DNA from: Nitrospira sp.
Lineage (GTDB): Bacteria; Nitrospirota; Nitrospiria; Nitrospirales; Nitrospiraceae
Reading direction: 5' to 3'
DNA length: 64,000 nt
NCBI GenBank assembly: GCA_029194675.1
Contig: JARFXP010000003.1
Coordinates: forward strand, 372,001-436,000
Positions 19,429-28,977 of this stretch are shown here, in pieces. The stretch's first letter is position 1. Each line of letters starts with the position of its first letter. Below the pieces are notes generated by a model. That model ran no database searches, was not told the DNA's origin, and saw nothing but the letters and a program-made list of their open reading frames with translations. The translations under genes were made by a program, and so were the position numbers.

Positions 19429-19610
19429 GGTGACCGGAGAAGTCTATCAGAAAAGACCGCTGCTCGTCTTCCAGATTTCCACAGTGACTCCGTTTAATGG
19501 GCAGCGATGCAGTATCCTCGATTATCCCCTGGTCAGTTTCTATATAATGTGTGTGCCGACCCAAACCCGCACGTCTCACAGTCGATGACGTATTGAAGAG
19601 GAGGACCGTC

Positions 19611-19688
19611 ATGAATAGACTTTCAGAGGTTTGGCTGAAACCTCACCTTGCCAACGTGAACCGCGAGTCCTTTATAGCGTGCAGCTGA
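19611..19688 (+). CDS. Possible 25-residue leader peptide
   Basis: A strong ribosome site (GAGGAGGACC) precedes an ATG at 19611 that begins a 25-codon frame ending at TGA 19686-19688. The next gene starts only one base later at a TTG that has no ribosome site of its own. The layout fits a leader peptide that couples translation into the membrane protein at 19690. The alternative is that a frameshift has split one longer gene. Confidence 0.4.
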   Translation: MNRLSEVWLKPHLANVNRESFIACS

Positions 19689-19689
19689 T

Positions 19690-20094
19690 TTGGACTCGCG
19701 AATCCTACAAGCGGCAGCCCTCTACTTTCTTCTGGTGTTCGGTGCGGGGTTCGTGCTGGGAATCGGGCGAGTCCTCATGGTTGTTCCACTGCTCGGTGAG
19801 CGCACCGCAGAACTCTTGGAAATGCCTCTGATGCTCATCGTCATTGTCGCTGCAGCTGCATGGTTAGTCCGTCGCGGGCTCGATGATGGTCGGCTGTCTT
19901 CAGCACTCACCGTCGGGTTCATCGCTCTGGGAATGGTTTTGATGGCCGACTTGGCTGTGGGAATATGGCTCAGAGGACTGTCGACAACGGAAGTCTTTCT
20001 CGATCGCGATCCAGTCTCAGGCGCTGTTTACTATGCGGCTCTCCTGTTCTTCGCTCTCATGCCGACCATCATCACGCACGTTCGACAGAGCTAG
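19690..20094 (+). CDS. Four-helix integral membrane protein, unknown function
   Basis: 134 residues, almost all hydrophobic, with about four membrane helices: LYFLLVFGAGFVLGIGRVLM, then MLIVIVAAAAWLVRR, TVGFIALGMVLMADLAVGIW and AALLFFALMPTIITH. An in-frame TAG at 19675 forces the start to TTG 19690, which lacks a good ribosome site; translation may be coupled to the short frame ending at 19688. I do not know a function for this family. Confidence 0.7.
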   Translation: MDSRILQAAALYFLLVFGAGFVLGIGRVLMVVPLLGERTAELLEMPLMLIVIVAAAAWLVRRGLDDGRLSSALTVGFIALGMVLMADLAVGIWLRGLSTTEVFLDRDPVSGAVYYAALLFFALMPTIITHVRQS

Positions 20095-20109
20095 ACCCTT
20101 TCGCGCAGA

Positions 20110-20691
20110 TCAGAACAGTGGGTGGTGCGGGGCTGATGCGAATGGGGCGGCAGCCGGCACCTCTCCGGCATTGCCAAGAAACCGCCAGGCATCACCCTCT
20201 TTCACCAGATAGTGGACTTCACGAAACCAACTGTCGAGGGTGACTCGATCGCCCGAGCGTTCGTCGATGCCGTACAATCCTCCCGTGCAGGTCACTTCCG
20301 CACGAAGCCCATCGTTCACTCGCGAGACTTTGATATCGGAAAATAAATGGAGTGATTCCACAGCCTTGTAGTGTTCAAACACCTCGCCCCATACCCGTCG
20401 CACGTCGCTTTCTTTCAACCCATGGTAGTCGTAGGACGGTGCATAAAACTGCATGAGTGCGTCGATATCCTCCTTTTTCAGCGCCACCTCCGCACGTTCG
20501 AACGAGGCGAGCAGCCCTTTCACAACCGGATGGCCCAGCAGGCGGCTCTGTCGCGTGACCGTTTTCCCCTCCACCAACAAAATCGTTTCAGGCAACACTT
20601 GCACCGTGGCCGTCACTACAGCGGGCACAAGGGCCCAATACAAGGCTAGGCTCAGCATGATGACCATGGGCAACTTTCTGCCACGTTTCAT
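20110..20691 (-). CDS. Exported NTF2-like (SnoaL-type) protein
   Basis: 193 residues starting at 20691, with AAGGAG before the ATG and a signal peptide (MKRGRKLPMVIMLSLALYWALVPAVVTA). The mature part contains an NTF2-like alpha+beta cone: a helix-rich stretch ASFERAEVALKKEDIDALMQFYAP then YDYHGLKESDVRRVW and several strands ending SWFREVHYLVKEGDAWRFLG. These domains often bind small ligands or act as structural modules. Its role here is unknown. A longer in-frame start at 20820 would lack the signal peptide at the N-terminus and is unlikely. Confidence 0.75.
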   Translation of the reverse strand: MKRGRKLPMVIMLSLALYWALVPAVVTATVQVLPETILLVEGKTVTRQSRLLGHPVVKGLLASFERAEVALKKEDIDALMQFYAPSYDYHGLKESDVRRVWGEVFEHYKAVESLHLFSDIKVSRVNDGLRAEVTCTGGLYGIDERSGDRVTLDSWFREVHYLVKEGDAWRFLGNAGEVPAAAPFASAPHHPLF

Positions 20692-20753
20692 GTTGCACTC
20701 CTTACGTCGACTTAGGCTAACCTCAACTCTCGGCCGCCTACTCCCTTTCTCTA

Positions 20754-21038
20754 TCACCCAAGGCCATGCATCACGAGATACGCCATTCCTGCCGCAAGCA
20801 GCAGAAATCCCATCAGCCAACGAATAAATCTCTGTTGGGCCGTGGCGAGCACCTGGTCCATCTTTTTCTTGAGGGCCGGCTGAGAGACGAGATAGGCTTC
20901 CACCTCTTTCTTCGCCTCTTTCAGGCCGATATTCCGTTCTTGACGAACAACCTTGATCGCCTCGATCAAATTCCCATGCCGCAGCGCCTCAACCGCCGCT
21001 TTGGGAATGTCCGAAGAACGCCGTGGTTTATTTGTCAT
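20754..21038 (-). CDS. Small tail-anchored protein with ribosomal L7/L12 C-terminal-like domain, paralogue
   Basis: 94 residues from the ATG at 21038. ALRHGNLIEAIKVVRQERNI and GLKEAKKEVEAYLVSQPALK strongly resemble the L7/L12 C-terminal domain. A C-terminal hydrophobic helix (FIRWLMGFLLLAAGMAYLVM) should anchor it in the membrane. It pairs with the gene at 19135-19428 as a close paralogue; the two flank a membrane protein and a secreted NTF2-like protein. The ribosome site is weak. Function unknown. Confidence 0.73.
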   Translation of the reverse strand: MTNKPRRSSDIPKAAVEALRHGNLIEAIKVVRQERNIGLKEAKKEVEAYLVSQPALKKKMDQVLATAQQRFIRWLMGFLLLAAGMAYLVMHGLG

Positions 21039-21472
21039 GTTATCGCCGGAAGAACGCGCCGCGATTGAGGGCGGAGACGAGCACCCATACTCCGTCTCCC
21101 GACCCGATGGCAACTGCGGATAACCTTGATTGTGGGCCCACGCACTGCCCTTCTCTCGCTCAGGTCACGCACGACACCTCACAAGTGATGGAACGAAAGG
21201 CGTCTGCGATGGCTCTATTGAAGTCCAAACGACATGAGAGTCAATAGAATCCGATGTCTTCACCGTACCTCCCGTAGGCGTATGATCGCCACAATATGCG
21301 ATCACTATTAGTCTACCCTGAGAGACGACCTGAGCACGCATAATATATGTCTTCCTTGGGGTGATGCCTACAACCGCTCCTATCGCGCTCCGAATTGTGA
21401 CCCATCTTGACGTCGTCATAATCCTCTGCCACAAAGGATACCGGCCCAGGAAGGTTAAGCAGGAGTATGGTG
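21039..21472. other. Divergent intergenic region
   Basis: About 430 bases between a minus-strand small gene and the plus-strand aminotransferase, so it should hold both promoters. I see no RNA gene, strong hairpin or repeat in it. Confidence 0.35.
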
Positions 21473-22630
21473 ATGCGAACGGTCAGTCGACGGATGGCGG
21501 ATCTCGCCCAATCGGAGATTCGGGCGATGACACAGGCTTGTGCGAGCGTGAAGGGTCTCAATATGGCGCAAGGTGTTTGTGATACGCCGGTGCCTCCGAT
21601 CGTTCTTGAAGGGGCGGAGAAGGCCATCAGGGACGGGTACAATGTCTACACTCGCTTCGATGGGTTGCCAGAACTCCGGCAGGCCATAGCCAATAAGCTG
21701 GCCCACTATAACGACCTTCACGCCGACGCTGAAACGGAAGTGACCGTCAGCGCCGGGGCTACCGGCGCCTTTCACTGTGCCTGCGCGGCACTCCTCAACC
21801 CCGGCGACGAGGTCATCTTGTTTGAGCCGTACTATCAATACCATATCAGCGCACTCGTGGCCGTCGAAGCCGTTCCTGTAGTCGTCAAAATGCAGCCGCC
21901 GGCATGGACGTATTCACCGACCCAGCTCGAGCAGGTCCTGACGCCGAATACGAAGGCCATCATCGTCAATTCGCCCGGCAACCCATCGGGCAAGGTGTTC
22001 AGCCGAACGGAACTTGAGGCGCTGGCACATTTTGCGTGCCGACACGATCTGTTCGTCTTTACCGACGAAATCTATGAGTACTTTCTCTATGATGGGCGGA
22101 GCCACGTGGGCATGGCCTCCTTGCCGAATATGGCCGAACGGACGGTGACTATCGGTGGGTACTCGAAGACGTTCAGCGTCACAGGGTGGCGCATCGGATA
22201 CAGTGTGGCTGCGCAGCGATGGACAAAAGCGATCGGCGCTATGAACGATCTCCTCTACGTCTGTGCGCCAGCGCCGCTCCAAATGGGTGTGGCTCACGGT
22301 ATCAGAGAATTGCCCGACGATTTCTATGGAACCCTGGCTCGAGAATATCAGCATAAGCGCGACAAATTTTGCAGCGCTCTGGACGAGGCGGGACTGACGC
22401 CATCGATCCCAGAAGGAGCCTATTACGTATTGGCCGATGTCTCGCGGCTTCCAGGAGACAGTGGAAAAGCTCGGGCCATGTATCTATTGGAACGGACCGG
22501 TATCGCTGGTGTACCAGGAGAGGCCTTTTTCACGGGACAGGCCGGGGCCAATTATGTTCGCTTCAGCTACGCGAAGACGGATCCTGATCTCGATGAGGCT
22601 TGTCGACGTTTGACTCAAGCCGATTTCTAG
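21473..22630 (+). CDS. PLP-dependent aminotransferase, class I/II
   Basis: 385 residues. AGGAG lies seven bases before the ATG at 21473; another ATG at 21467 is too close to it. Fold type I signatures are present: TVSAGATGAFHCACAALLNP near the cofactor phosphate, NSPGNPSGKVFSRTEL, FTDEIYEYFLYDG, and the Schiff-base lysine in GGYSKTFSVTGWRIGY. Members convert amino acids such as aspartate, aromatic amino acids or methionine with 2-oxoglutarate; the substrate cannot be fixed from sequence. It is followed by a convergent phosphatase gene. Confidence 0.88.
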   Translation: MRTVSRRMADLAQSEIRAMTQACASVKGLNMAQGVCDTPVPPIVLEGAEKAIRDGYNVYTRFDGLPELRQAIANKLAHYNDLHADAETEVTVSAGATGAFHCACAALLNPGDEVILFEPYYQYHISALVAVEAVPVVVKMQPPAWTYSPTQLEQVLTPNTKAIIVNSPGNPSGKVFSRTELEALAHFACRHDLFVFTDEIYEYFLYDGRSHVGMASLPNMAERTVTIGGYSKTFSVTGWRIGYSVAAQRWTKAIGAMNDLLYVCAPAPLQMGVAHGIRELPDDFYGTLAREYQHKRDKFCSALDEAGLTPSIPEGAYYVLADVSRLPGDSGKARAMYLLERTGIAGVPGEAFFTGQAGANYVRFSYAKTDPDLDEACRRLTQADF

Positions 22631-22706
22631 AATCCTAAGAAGATCTCTCCTCACCGGCCACAATAGACAACTTCCGATAAGCACTCGCTTCTAAACGCAA
22701 GCGCGG

Positions 22707-23513
22707 TTATTCATCGTCTCCAGAGACCGAGCAAGTCAGGAGCTTGAGCTGTCGAGAGAGTGCATCGGGGCAGTGCTGGCTGGTGGCGATGATTCCGCAA
22801 AAGCGAGGCTCGGGCCGGTTAAAGGTCAGGCCACGTCCGCTCCCGTCATAGATGATCCCACCTGCTTCCTCGATCAGGAGGGTTCCCGCCGCAACATCCC
22901 ATTCATTTTCCGGTTCGAGCGTTGCGGCTCCATCGATGCGTCCGTTCGCTGTGAGGCCAAGCGCCCAGGCGATGGAGCGAATCGGGGGGCTGCTCATAAC
23001 CGGCACAAGCGATGCGAAGCGGCCGATTTCGCACTCCCATGGACTCAGGGCGACCAGCGGTTGCCGGCTGCCGCGCGGATTTTGTGGGGTAATCAATCTG
23101 TCATTGAGATGAAGCCCTCCTCCTCGAATGGCCGTGAATAACTCGTCCGTCGAAGGGTTGAAGATGGCCGCCACAACCGGTTGACCTCCTTGAATGAGTG
23201 CGACGGAGACACAAAACTCCGGCTCACCACTGATGAACGCTTTCGTCCCATCTATCGGATCGACGACCCAGACCCGCGTTTTGCGGAGCCTTTCCAGTTC
23301 ATCCGGCGATTCCTCTGATAGCCAACCATCCAGAGGGAAGGCCGACCGCAGGCGAGATAGGAGAATCTGATTCACGGCGAGGTCTGCCGAGGTCACCGGA
23401 GAATGATCCGGTTTCTGGGTTATCTCGAACCCATCGGCGGCGAATCGTAAGGCCTCCCTCCCGGCCGATCGGATTGCATCGATAAGGACTTCCAGCTCGT
23501 AGGCCCATCCCAT
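22707..23513 (-). CDS. Inositol-monophosphatase-family phosphatase (CysQ/bisphosphate-nucleotidase-like)
   Basis: 268 residues from the ATG at 23513; an upstream start at 23600 is possible but runs against the corA start. Metal-binding motifs of the family are clear: SEESPDELERL, then VVDPIDGTKAFISGEPEF, and the C-terminal NEWDVAAGTLLIEEAGGII. The spacing and the KAFI after DPIDGT favour the CysQ branch (3'-phosphoadenosine 5'-phosphate phosphatase) over true inositol phosphatases, but substrate is inferred. It is divergent from corA and shares a roughly 90-base intergenic region with it. Confidence 0.85.
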   Translation of the reverse strand: MGWAYELEVLIDAIRSAGREALRFAADGFEITQKPDHSPVTSADLAVNQILLSRLRSAFPLDGWLSEESPDELERLRKTRVWVVDPIDGTKAFISGEPEFCVSVALIQGGQPVVAAIFNPSTDELFTAIRGGGLHLNDRLITPQNPRGSRQPLVALSPWECEIGRFASLVPVMSSPPIRSIAWALGLTANGRIDGAATLEPENEWDVAAGTLLIEEAGGIIYDGSGRGLTFNRPEPRFCGIIATSQHCPDALSRQLKLLTCSVSGDDE

Positions 23514-23606
23514 GACAGAAGAGTAACAAGCCTGAAGACAGAAGAAAAGGAGCGATCTCGTCGGTCGCTTGACCTGACACAAGAATCTGCGTACAAGCAC
23601 GCTATC

Positions 23607-24662
23607 ATGAAATTGGTCCAGAAACGGTCAAGGAAGTCGGGACTCTCGCCCGGAACGCTCATCCACATCGGCGAGGCGCGAACCGAGGCCGTCACTATGA
23701 CCCTGTTCAATTATGCCGGTGCCCGATGCGAAGAGCATGTCGTCACGGACGCGAATGAGATTCGACTGCCCGCCGACGAAACGGTCACCTGGGTTGATGT
23801 CGGGGGCGTGCACAGGATCGACATCTTGGAAGCCTTCGGCAAACAGTTCAATCTCCACCCGCTTTTGCTGGAAGACATCGCCAACACCGATCAGCGCCCC
23901 AAGCTCGATGACTATGAGGCATATTTCTTTCTGGTCATGAAGATGCTCACGACCTCTGCCCGCGGGGACATACTGGTCGAACAAGTCAGTTTCGTCCTTG
24001 GGCGTAACTACGTCCTCTCGTTCCAAGAGAATGGAACCGACGTGTTTCACCCGGTGAGGGATCGCCTCCGAGGTGGCAAGGGGCGGCTTCGTCAAAGTGG
24101 ATCGGACTATCTGCTCCATGCACTCATTGATGCCGTGGTCGACCAATATTTCGCTGTTCTCGAAATGCTCGGCGAGCGGATTGAATTGCTGCAGGAACGA
24201 GTGATCGCCGACCCCAAGCAGGATATACTCAAAGACATTCATGCGCTCAAACAGCAACTCCTATTCGTGCGGCGCGTCGTCTGGCCCCTGCGGGAAGCGA
24301 TCAACAACCTGTCTCGATCGGAATGTCCATTTTTACATGAACCCACCAAGGTATTTTTTCGAGACGTCTACGACCATGTGGTGCAGATCGTCGACACCAT
24401 CGAGACATTGCGAGAAATGGTCTCCGCGAGTCTCGACATCTACCTATCAAGCGTCAGCTATCGGCTGAACGCCGTCATGCGGGTGCTGACGGTGATCACG
24501 ACGATTTTCATGCCGCTCACCTTTATCGCAGGCATCTACGGCATGAATTTCGAGCATATGCCGGAGTTGAAATGGTCCTGGGGTTACCCGATGGCATTGG
24601 GCGTAATGGGAGTCGTGACGGCCGTGATGCTGATTGGGTTCCGCCGAAAGAAATGGCTTTAG
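23607..24662 (+). CDS. corA: Magnesium/cobalt transporter CorA
   Basis: 351 residues with a large N-terminal cytoplasmic domain and two C-terminal membrane helices. The pore signature GMN is present in GIYGMNFEHMPELKW between the helices, and the protein ends with a basic tail RRKKWL. The N-terminus MKLVQKRSRKSGLSPGTLIH matches the start seen in many CorA proteins, supporting ATG 23607 although the ribosome site is weak. It imports Mg2+ (or Co2+/Ni2+) down the membrane potential. An intergenic repeat begins at its stop codon. Confidence 0.92.
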   Translation: MKLVQKRSRKSGLSPGTLIHIGEARTEAVTMTLFNYAGARCEEHVVTDANEIRLPADETVTWVDVGGVHRIDILEAFGKQFNLHPLLLEDIANTDQRPKLDDYEAYFFLVMKMLTTSARGDILVEQVSFVLGRNYVLSFQENGTDVFHPVRDRLRGGKGRLRQSGSDYLLHALIDAVVDQYFAVLEMLGERIELLQERVIADPKQDILKDIHALKQQLLFVRRVVWPLREAINNLSRSECPFLHEPTKVFFRDVYDHVVQIVDTIETLREMVSASLDIYLSSVSYRLNAVMRVLTVITTIFMPLTFIAGIYGMNFEHMPELKWSWGYPMALGVMGVVTAVMLIGFRRKKWL

Positions 24663-24830
24663 CAGGATGTTGAAAAAGCCCTCCAGCTTCGTTCTCACGT
24701 CGCTCAGAGACTCAACGTACGGCAAAAAGTACGCTTCGCCTCTTCGCTAGCTGCAGCCTTGCCCGTGGGAAGGCGCGTCTAGGCGCGCCGGGGTGGGCGG
24801 GTGAGAATGACGGTCTTTTTGAACATCCTG
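24663..24830. repeat. Intergenic inverted-repeat element, copy A
   Basis: Ends are CAGGATGTTGAAAAAG and the reverse complement of CAGGATGTTCAAAAAG, giving about 16-base terminal inverted repeats around a 168-base unit. The left half (CCCTCCAGCTTCGTTCTC, then GTCGCTCAGAGACTCAACGT) is shared with copy B at 43611-43731 and partly with copy C at 35221-35331. No coding capacity. Likely a small non-autonomous mobile repeat of this genome. Confidence 0.75.
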
Positions 24831-24840
24831 GTGTCTGATA

Positions 24841-25185
24841 CTACTCTTCTTGAATTTCCACCTTGTCCACGAAATAGGTGGTCTCACCGAAGCAGGTGGT
24901 CGGAATATGGCGATACTCTTTGTAATGCAAGATCACACGTTTCCCCATCACCTCCGATAATTGCGCGGCGACTTTATCGTCCCAGATCGTAAAGTCCCAA
25001 AGCAGAGGTGCCGTTCCCGGCACGGTTGTCATGGCCAACTCTCCTTCATGCGTCTTACAAAGCCAGCCCTTCGAGGAAAATTTTTGGATGTACCCGGCTC
25101 GGTTTCCATCGGAATAGGTCCAGTTGAACACGACAATGAGGTAGGCCGCGCCCACAAAGAAGAGAAGCGTCAGAAACAGTTTCAC
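24841..25185 (-). CDS. Small membrane-anchored protein, unknown function
   Basis: 114 residues from a GTG at 25185, preceded by GAGGAG at good distance. One N-terminal helix (LTLLFFVGAAYLIVVF) is either a signal anchor or signal peptide; the rest is a small soluble domain (GYIQKFSSKGWLCKTHEGEL, FTIWDDKVAAQLSEVMGKRV, YFVDKVEIQEE) with two cysteines. I do not know a function. It follows leuD by 14 bases on the same strand and may be transcribed with leuC-leuD. Confidence 0.72.
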   Translation of the reverse strand: MKLFLTLLFFVGAAYLIVVFNWTYSDGNRAGYIQKFSSKGWLCKTHEGELAMTTVPGTAPLLWDFTIWDDKVAAQLSEVMGKRVILHYKEYRHIPTTCFGETTYFVDKVEIQEE

Positions 25186-25199
25186 TGGTATCTCCTCAG

Positions 25200-25823
25200 T
25201 TAAGCATGGAGGTCACCGAACAGCCAAGGAACCTCAGCCTTCCGCCGAGATTCATAGGCCGTGATCGCATGTTCGTGCTGGAGCGTGAGGCCGATCGCAT
25301 CAAGTCCTCGGTAGAGGCAATCCTTGCGGAAGGGGTCGATCTCGAACCGATACACGCTCCCCAGCGGGGTGGTCACTGTTTGGCGGCCCAGATCAACCGT
25401 CAGCTGGTAGCCCTCAATACTGAGTACGTCCTTCATGAGCGGCGGCACCTCTTCAGCTCTCAACACCACAGGAAGGATGCCGTTCTGAAAACAATTGTTA
25501 TAGAAGATGTCCGCAAAACTCGGCGCAATGATGCATCGGAACCCCTGATCCAGCAGGGCCCAAGGGGCATGCTCACGGGATGAGCCACAGCCGAAATTGT
25601 CGCGGGTCAAGAGGATCGTCGCACTCCGATAACGAGGCTGGTTTAAGAAGAATGATGGATCTGGAGAGCCGTCTTTTAATTTCCGCCAATCAAAGAACAG
25701 ACCTTCGCGCAACCCAGTGCGCTTGATCGTCTTCAGAAACTGCTTCGGAATCACCTGATCGGTGTCGACGTTCACGCGATCCAGGGGAGCAACGAGCCCG
25801 GTCAGTGTCGTGAAAGGTTCCAT
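25200..25823 (-). CDS. leuD: 3-isopropylmalate dehydratase small subunit
   Basis: 207 residues from ATG 25823; a longer in-frame start would read into leuC. Family marks: [40 protein letters not shown], and [20 protein letters not shown]. With LeuC it isomerises 2- to 3-isopropylmalate in leucine synthesis. The leuC stop is seven bases upstream, so the two are co-transcribed. Confidence 0.95.
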   Translation of the reverse strand: MEPFTTLTGLVAPLDRVNVDTDQVIPKQFLKTIKRTGLREGLFFDWRKLKDGSPDPSFFLNQPRYRSATILLTRDNFGCGSSREHAPWALLDQGFRCIIAPSFADIFYNNCFQNGILPVVLRAEEVPPLMKDVLSIEGYQLTVDLGRQTVTTPLGSVYRFEIDPFRKDCLYRGLDAIGLTLQHEHAITAYESRRKAEVPWLFGDLHA

Positions 25824-25830
25824 TGCGTAA

Positions 25831-27234
25831 TCAGCTCCAGTGCCGGATATCCACAAAGTGCCCTTCAATGGCCGCGGCCACCGCCATGGCCGGCGACACC
25901 AGATGGGTGCGGCCTCCAGCTCCCTGGCGCCCTTCAAAATTCCGATTACTCGTAGAGGCACAGCGCTCACCGGGCCTCAGTACATCGGCATTCATCGCGA
26001 GACACATGCTGCAGCCAGCCTCCCTCCACTCGAACCCTGCCTCGCGGAACACTCGGTCGAGTCCTTCCGCCTCCGCCTGCTGCTTGACGAGCCCCGATCC
26101 CGGCACCACCATGGCATGCACGGTCTTCGCGACCTTCTTGCCCTTCGCGAAGCCGGCGGCGAGCCGAAGGTCTTCGATCCGCGAGTTCGTACAGGAGCCG
26201 ATGAAAACCCTATCGATCTTAATGTCGGTAATCGGCATATTGGGTGCTAGCCCCATGTAAGCCAATGCCCGGTCGGTGGCATTCTTTGTTTTCTCATCCG
26301 GCATCGCTCGGGGATCCGGAATATTCTGGTCCACACCAAGTACCATACCGGGGTTGGTGCCCCAACTGACTTGCGGCGCGATCTGTTCTGCCTGCAATGT
26401 GACGGTTGCATCATACGTGGCGTCAGAATCGGTCTTGAGCTGCCGCCATGCCTGGGTCGCCTGTGCGAACAGCTCTCCCTTGGGCGCCAACGGTCGGTCC
26501 TTGATATAGGCAATTGTCTTGTCGTCAGGGGCGACCATGCCTGCACGAGCCCCACCCTCGATCGACATGTTACAGAGGGTCATACGGCCCTCCATGCTGA
26601 GGACTTCAATTGCCGAACCGGTATATTCGATGACATAGCCGGTTCCCCCGGCGGTGCCGATCTTCCCAATGATCGCCAGAATAATATCCTTGGCTGAGCA
26701 GCGGTCGGAGAGAGTTCCATCGACGCGTAGTTCCATTGTCATGGGTCGCTTCTGCACCAAACATTGAGTGGCCAACACGTGTTCCACTTCACTCGTCCCA
26801 ATGCCGAAGGCCAGGGCACCAAACGCCCCATGGGTGGAGGTGTGGGAGTCACCACAGACGATCGTTGTACCAGGGAGGGTGAAGCCCTGTTCCGGGCCGA
26901 TGACATGGACGATACCCTGGCGTATGTCGCTCATGTTGAAAATGGAGATACCATAGTCCTTGCAGTTATCTTCAAGTGTTTGAATCTGAAGGGCGCTCAC
27001 TTGATCGGCGATCCCAAGCCGCCGGTCTGTGGTCGGGACGTTATGATCCGGCACAGCCAATGTCGCAGCGGGCCGACGAGGACGGCGCCCTGCGAGTTTC
27101 AACCCTTCGAAGGCCTGAGGCGATGTCACTTCATGAACCAATTGTCGATCGATGTACAGCAGCGTCGTTCCGTCCGGTTCTGACCGGACGACATGCGAAT
27201 CCCAAATCTTATCGAATAAGGTCTTGCCTGCCAT
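25831..27234 (-). CDS. leuC: 3-isopropylmalate dehydratase large subunit
   Basis: 467 residues from ATG 27234 ([16 protein letters not shown]), with TAGGAG just upstream; an in-frame ATG at 27261 is less likely. Cysteines that bind the 4Fe-4S cluster are in [20 protein letters not shown] and [13 protein letters not shown]. The aconitase-type active-site segment [20 protein letters not shown] is intact. It forms isopropylmalate isomerase with LeuD. A promoter-like pair lies about 40 bases upstream. Confidence 0.96.
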   Translation of the reverse strand: MAGKTLFDKIWDSHVVRSEPDGTTLLYIDRQLVHEVTSPQAFEGLKLAGRRPRRPAATLAVPDHNVPTTDRRLGIADQVSALQIQTLEDNCKDYGISIFNMSDIRQGIVHVIGPEQGFTLPGTTIVCGDSHTSTHGAFGALAFGIGTSEVEHVLATQCLVQKRPMTMELRVDGTLSDRCSAKDIILAIIGKIGTAGGTGYVIEYTGSAIEVLSMEGRMTLCNMSIEGGARAGMVAPDDKTIAYIKDRPLAPKGELFAQATQAWRQLKTDSDATYDATVTLQAEQIAPQVSWGTNPGMVLGVDQNIPDPRAMPDEKTKNATDRALAYMGLAPNMPITDIKIDRVFIGSCTNSRIEDLRLAAGFAKGKKVAKTVHAMVVPGSGLVKQQAEAEGLDRVFREAGFEWREAGCSMCLAMNADVLRPGERCASTSNRNFEGRQGAGGRTHLVSPAMAVAAAIEGHFVDIRHWS

Positions 27235-27269
27235 CTCAACTCCTACCCATCCCAAGCGCAAACCACGCT

Positions 27270-27300
27270 ATTATACAGAGAAGTCCTAGGGCTTTGACAA
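27270..27300 (-). promoter_or_regulatory. Candidate promoter of leuCD
   Basis: On the minus strand TTGTCA (27300-27295) and TATAAT (27275-27270) stand 19 bases apart, about 35 bases before the leuC start. The spacing is slightly long for sigma-70 but the -10 box is perfect. Confidence 0.45.
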
Positions 27301-27567
27301 GGTGCCTGTGCGTCCTCTGTTAGTTCGCCGGCGACACCTCGCCGAGCCTACTCCGCCATAGTAGTCAACAGTAGTCAACAGGCTACGAAGGCTGAAAGCC
27401 CGTCTCGTTCACGGACACCACCCATTCCTCCATGGCTTCAGGACTTGCCTCTCGATCTAGCGGCGTGAACGCTTAACGGTTAACGGTGGGAATGAGCCGC
27501 AACGAGAACATGCGGGCGATCCGCAGACAGGACATGCTTCCTGAGCTGGCGGTGAGGAAGATTATTC

Positions 27568-28440
27568 ATGGTTTGGGCGATCGAACTGGTTCCATTCGAG
27601 CAAGGCAGTCTGACAGCGGCGCAGTTTGACCGGCTTGCCGAAGTGCCGCCCGAGCTTGAATGGGTCGTAAACATCACCAATGAGAAAGCCCGCCGTGCCT
27701 ATAAAATCGACAGGAGCGAGTTTTCAGAATTCCTTGGCCTAAGAAGGCCTGATGATTTTCGAACCGTGACGCGCGCGCACGAGATCGCATAGCGTGAAAC
27801 GCTCGAGGGCCGGGAACTATCCGCAGCGACGATTCGGCGGAAGCTCTCGGCCCTCACCTCGCTGTTTGATTACCTGTACGAGCGCAACGCCATATCCGGC
27901 AATCCGGTGGACGGCCTGAAGCGACCGATGGCGAACAGCAACGAGGGCAGCACCCCTGCTCTTTCGGATGAACAGGCGCGGCGGCTGCTCGAAGCGCCTC
28001 CGGAGGACACGTTAAAAGGGGTACGCGACCGTGCCATTCTGGCTTCGTTACTCGATCAGGGCATGCGCCGGGAGAACTGTGCAGGCTGGCTGTCAAGGAT
28101 ATCCAGAGCCGCGAGGGCGTGAAGCACTTCAAAGTGAAGGGCAAGGCGGGAAGATTCGATATGTTCCCGTGCATCCGCTCGCGCAGCGGTTCATTGAACA
28201 TTATTTACAACTTGCCAGTCGCGACAACGACGAAGACGGGCCGCAGTTCCGTCCGGTTTTGAGTAATCGCACGGGAGAGCTTGAGAAGCCGTTGGATCCG
28301 AATTCAATCTATAGAAACGTCGTCAGAAAACATGGGCAGGAGACAGGCCTGAACATAGAGGTCAACGGGCTGTGTGTTAATTCGATGTGCGCGACGGCCG
28401 CCACGAATGCCCTCTCGCATGAAACAAGACGCGGCCCGAG
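27568..28440 (+). pseudogene. Tyrosine-recombinase (phage-integrase family) pseudogene
   Basis: Three reading frames join to give an integrase: SAM-like core-binding part (SLTAAQFDRLAEVPPELEWV, YKIDRSEFSEFLGL), then after an in-frame TAG at 27790-27792 the segment ATIRRKLSALTSLFDYLYER and ALSDEQARRLLEAPPEDT with GVRDRAILASLLDQGMRREN, then after frame changes near 28075-28140 the segment KIRYVPVHPLAQRFIEHYLQ. The second catalytic box reads VNSMCATAATNALSHE, where intact relatives have a His-x-x-Arg, so both catalytic residues look mutated, and the region with the catalytic Tyr is gone. It is a clear relic, probably of an old integrating element. Confidence 0.85.
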
Positions 28441-28519
28441 GATTCCCTTACGTTTCGGGTGCGGTATTAGCGTCCCCGCCATTCTTAAGCACGGCTTCGT
28501 CCACTACGTATTTTAGTAT

Positions 28520-28977
28520 CCGCCGACGCGGGGGAAGTGTGTATCTAGTATCTGAGAAGATCAAGAGTGTGGTCGCCAAGAAGGCGTCCCCGAGCTATCG
28601 TACCAGGGGAATCTCTTCCCACCGCGTTGTATCGCGCGGGCTTCTTGCGGGGCGCGTGTTGGGATGTCTCTCTTCAGGGAACGGTGTCTGAATCCACTCC
28701 ATTGTCGTTGTGCAGACGAGGCATGACCAGACTTATAGGGATGGATTTATATCTTGAAATGGCCTCTAATGTCATTCTGTCGCGTCATACAGTGCACCCA
28801 GATTCGGGATTTCGAACCTGGTTCCCGCCGCTCTTGAAAGACGGTAGCGATGGAAGTCGGGCCCGCCGGGCAGCTTCCCGCTTTAGTTCCACTATCGCGA
28901 ATTCATCTGTGTTCAATGTACTTAGGAATGGAGGTATGTCATGGCTTGCATTGCTCATTCACGGCTAACGACGTTGA
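28520..28977. other. Gene-free stretch after the integrase relic
   Basis: About 460 bases without a supportable gene. It includes a segment around 28610-28640 (GGAATCTCTTCCCACCGCGT and following bases) that recurs at about 33477-33510. No RNA gene or coding region can be supported. Confidence 0.4.

Noticed and set aside
28790-28850. T-arm-like sequence GGTTCGAAATCC on the minus strand, suggesting a tRNA.
   Set aside because: The stem bases do not pair and no anticodon arm or acceptor stem could be built.
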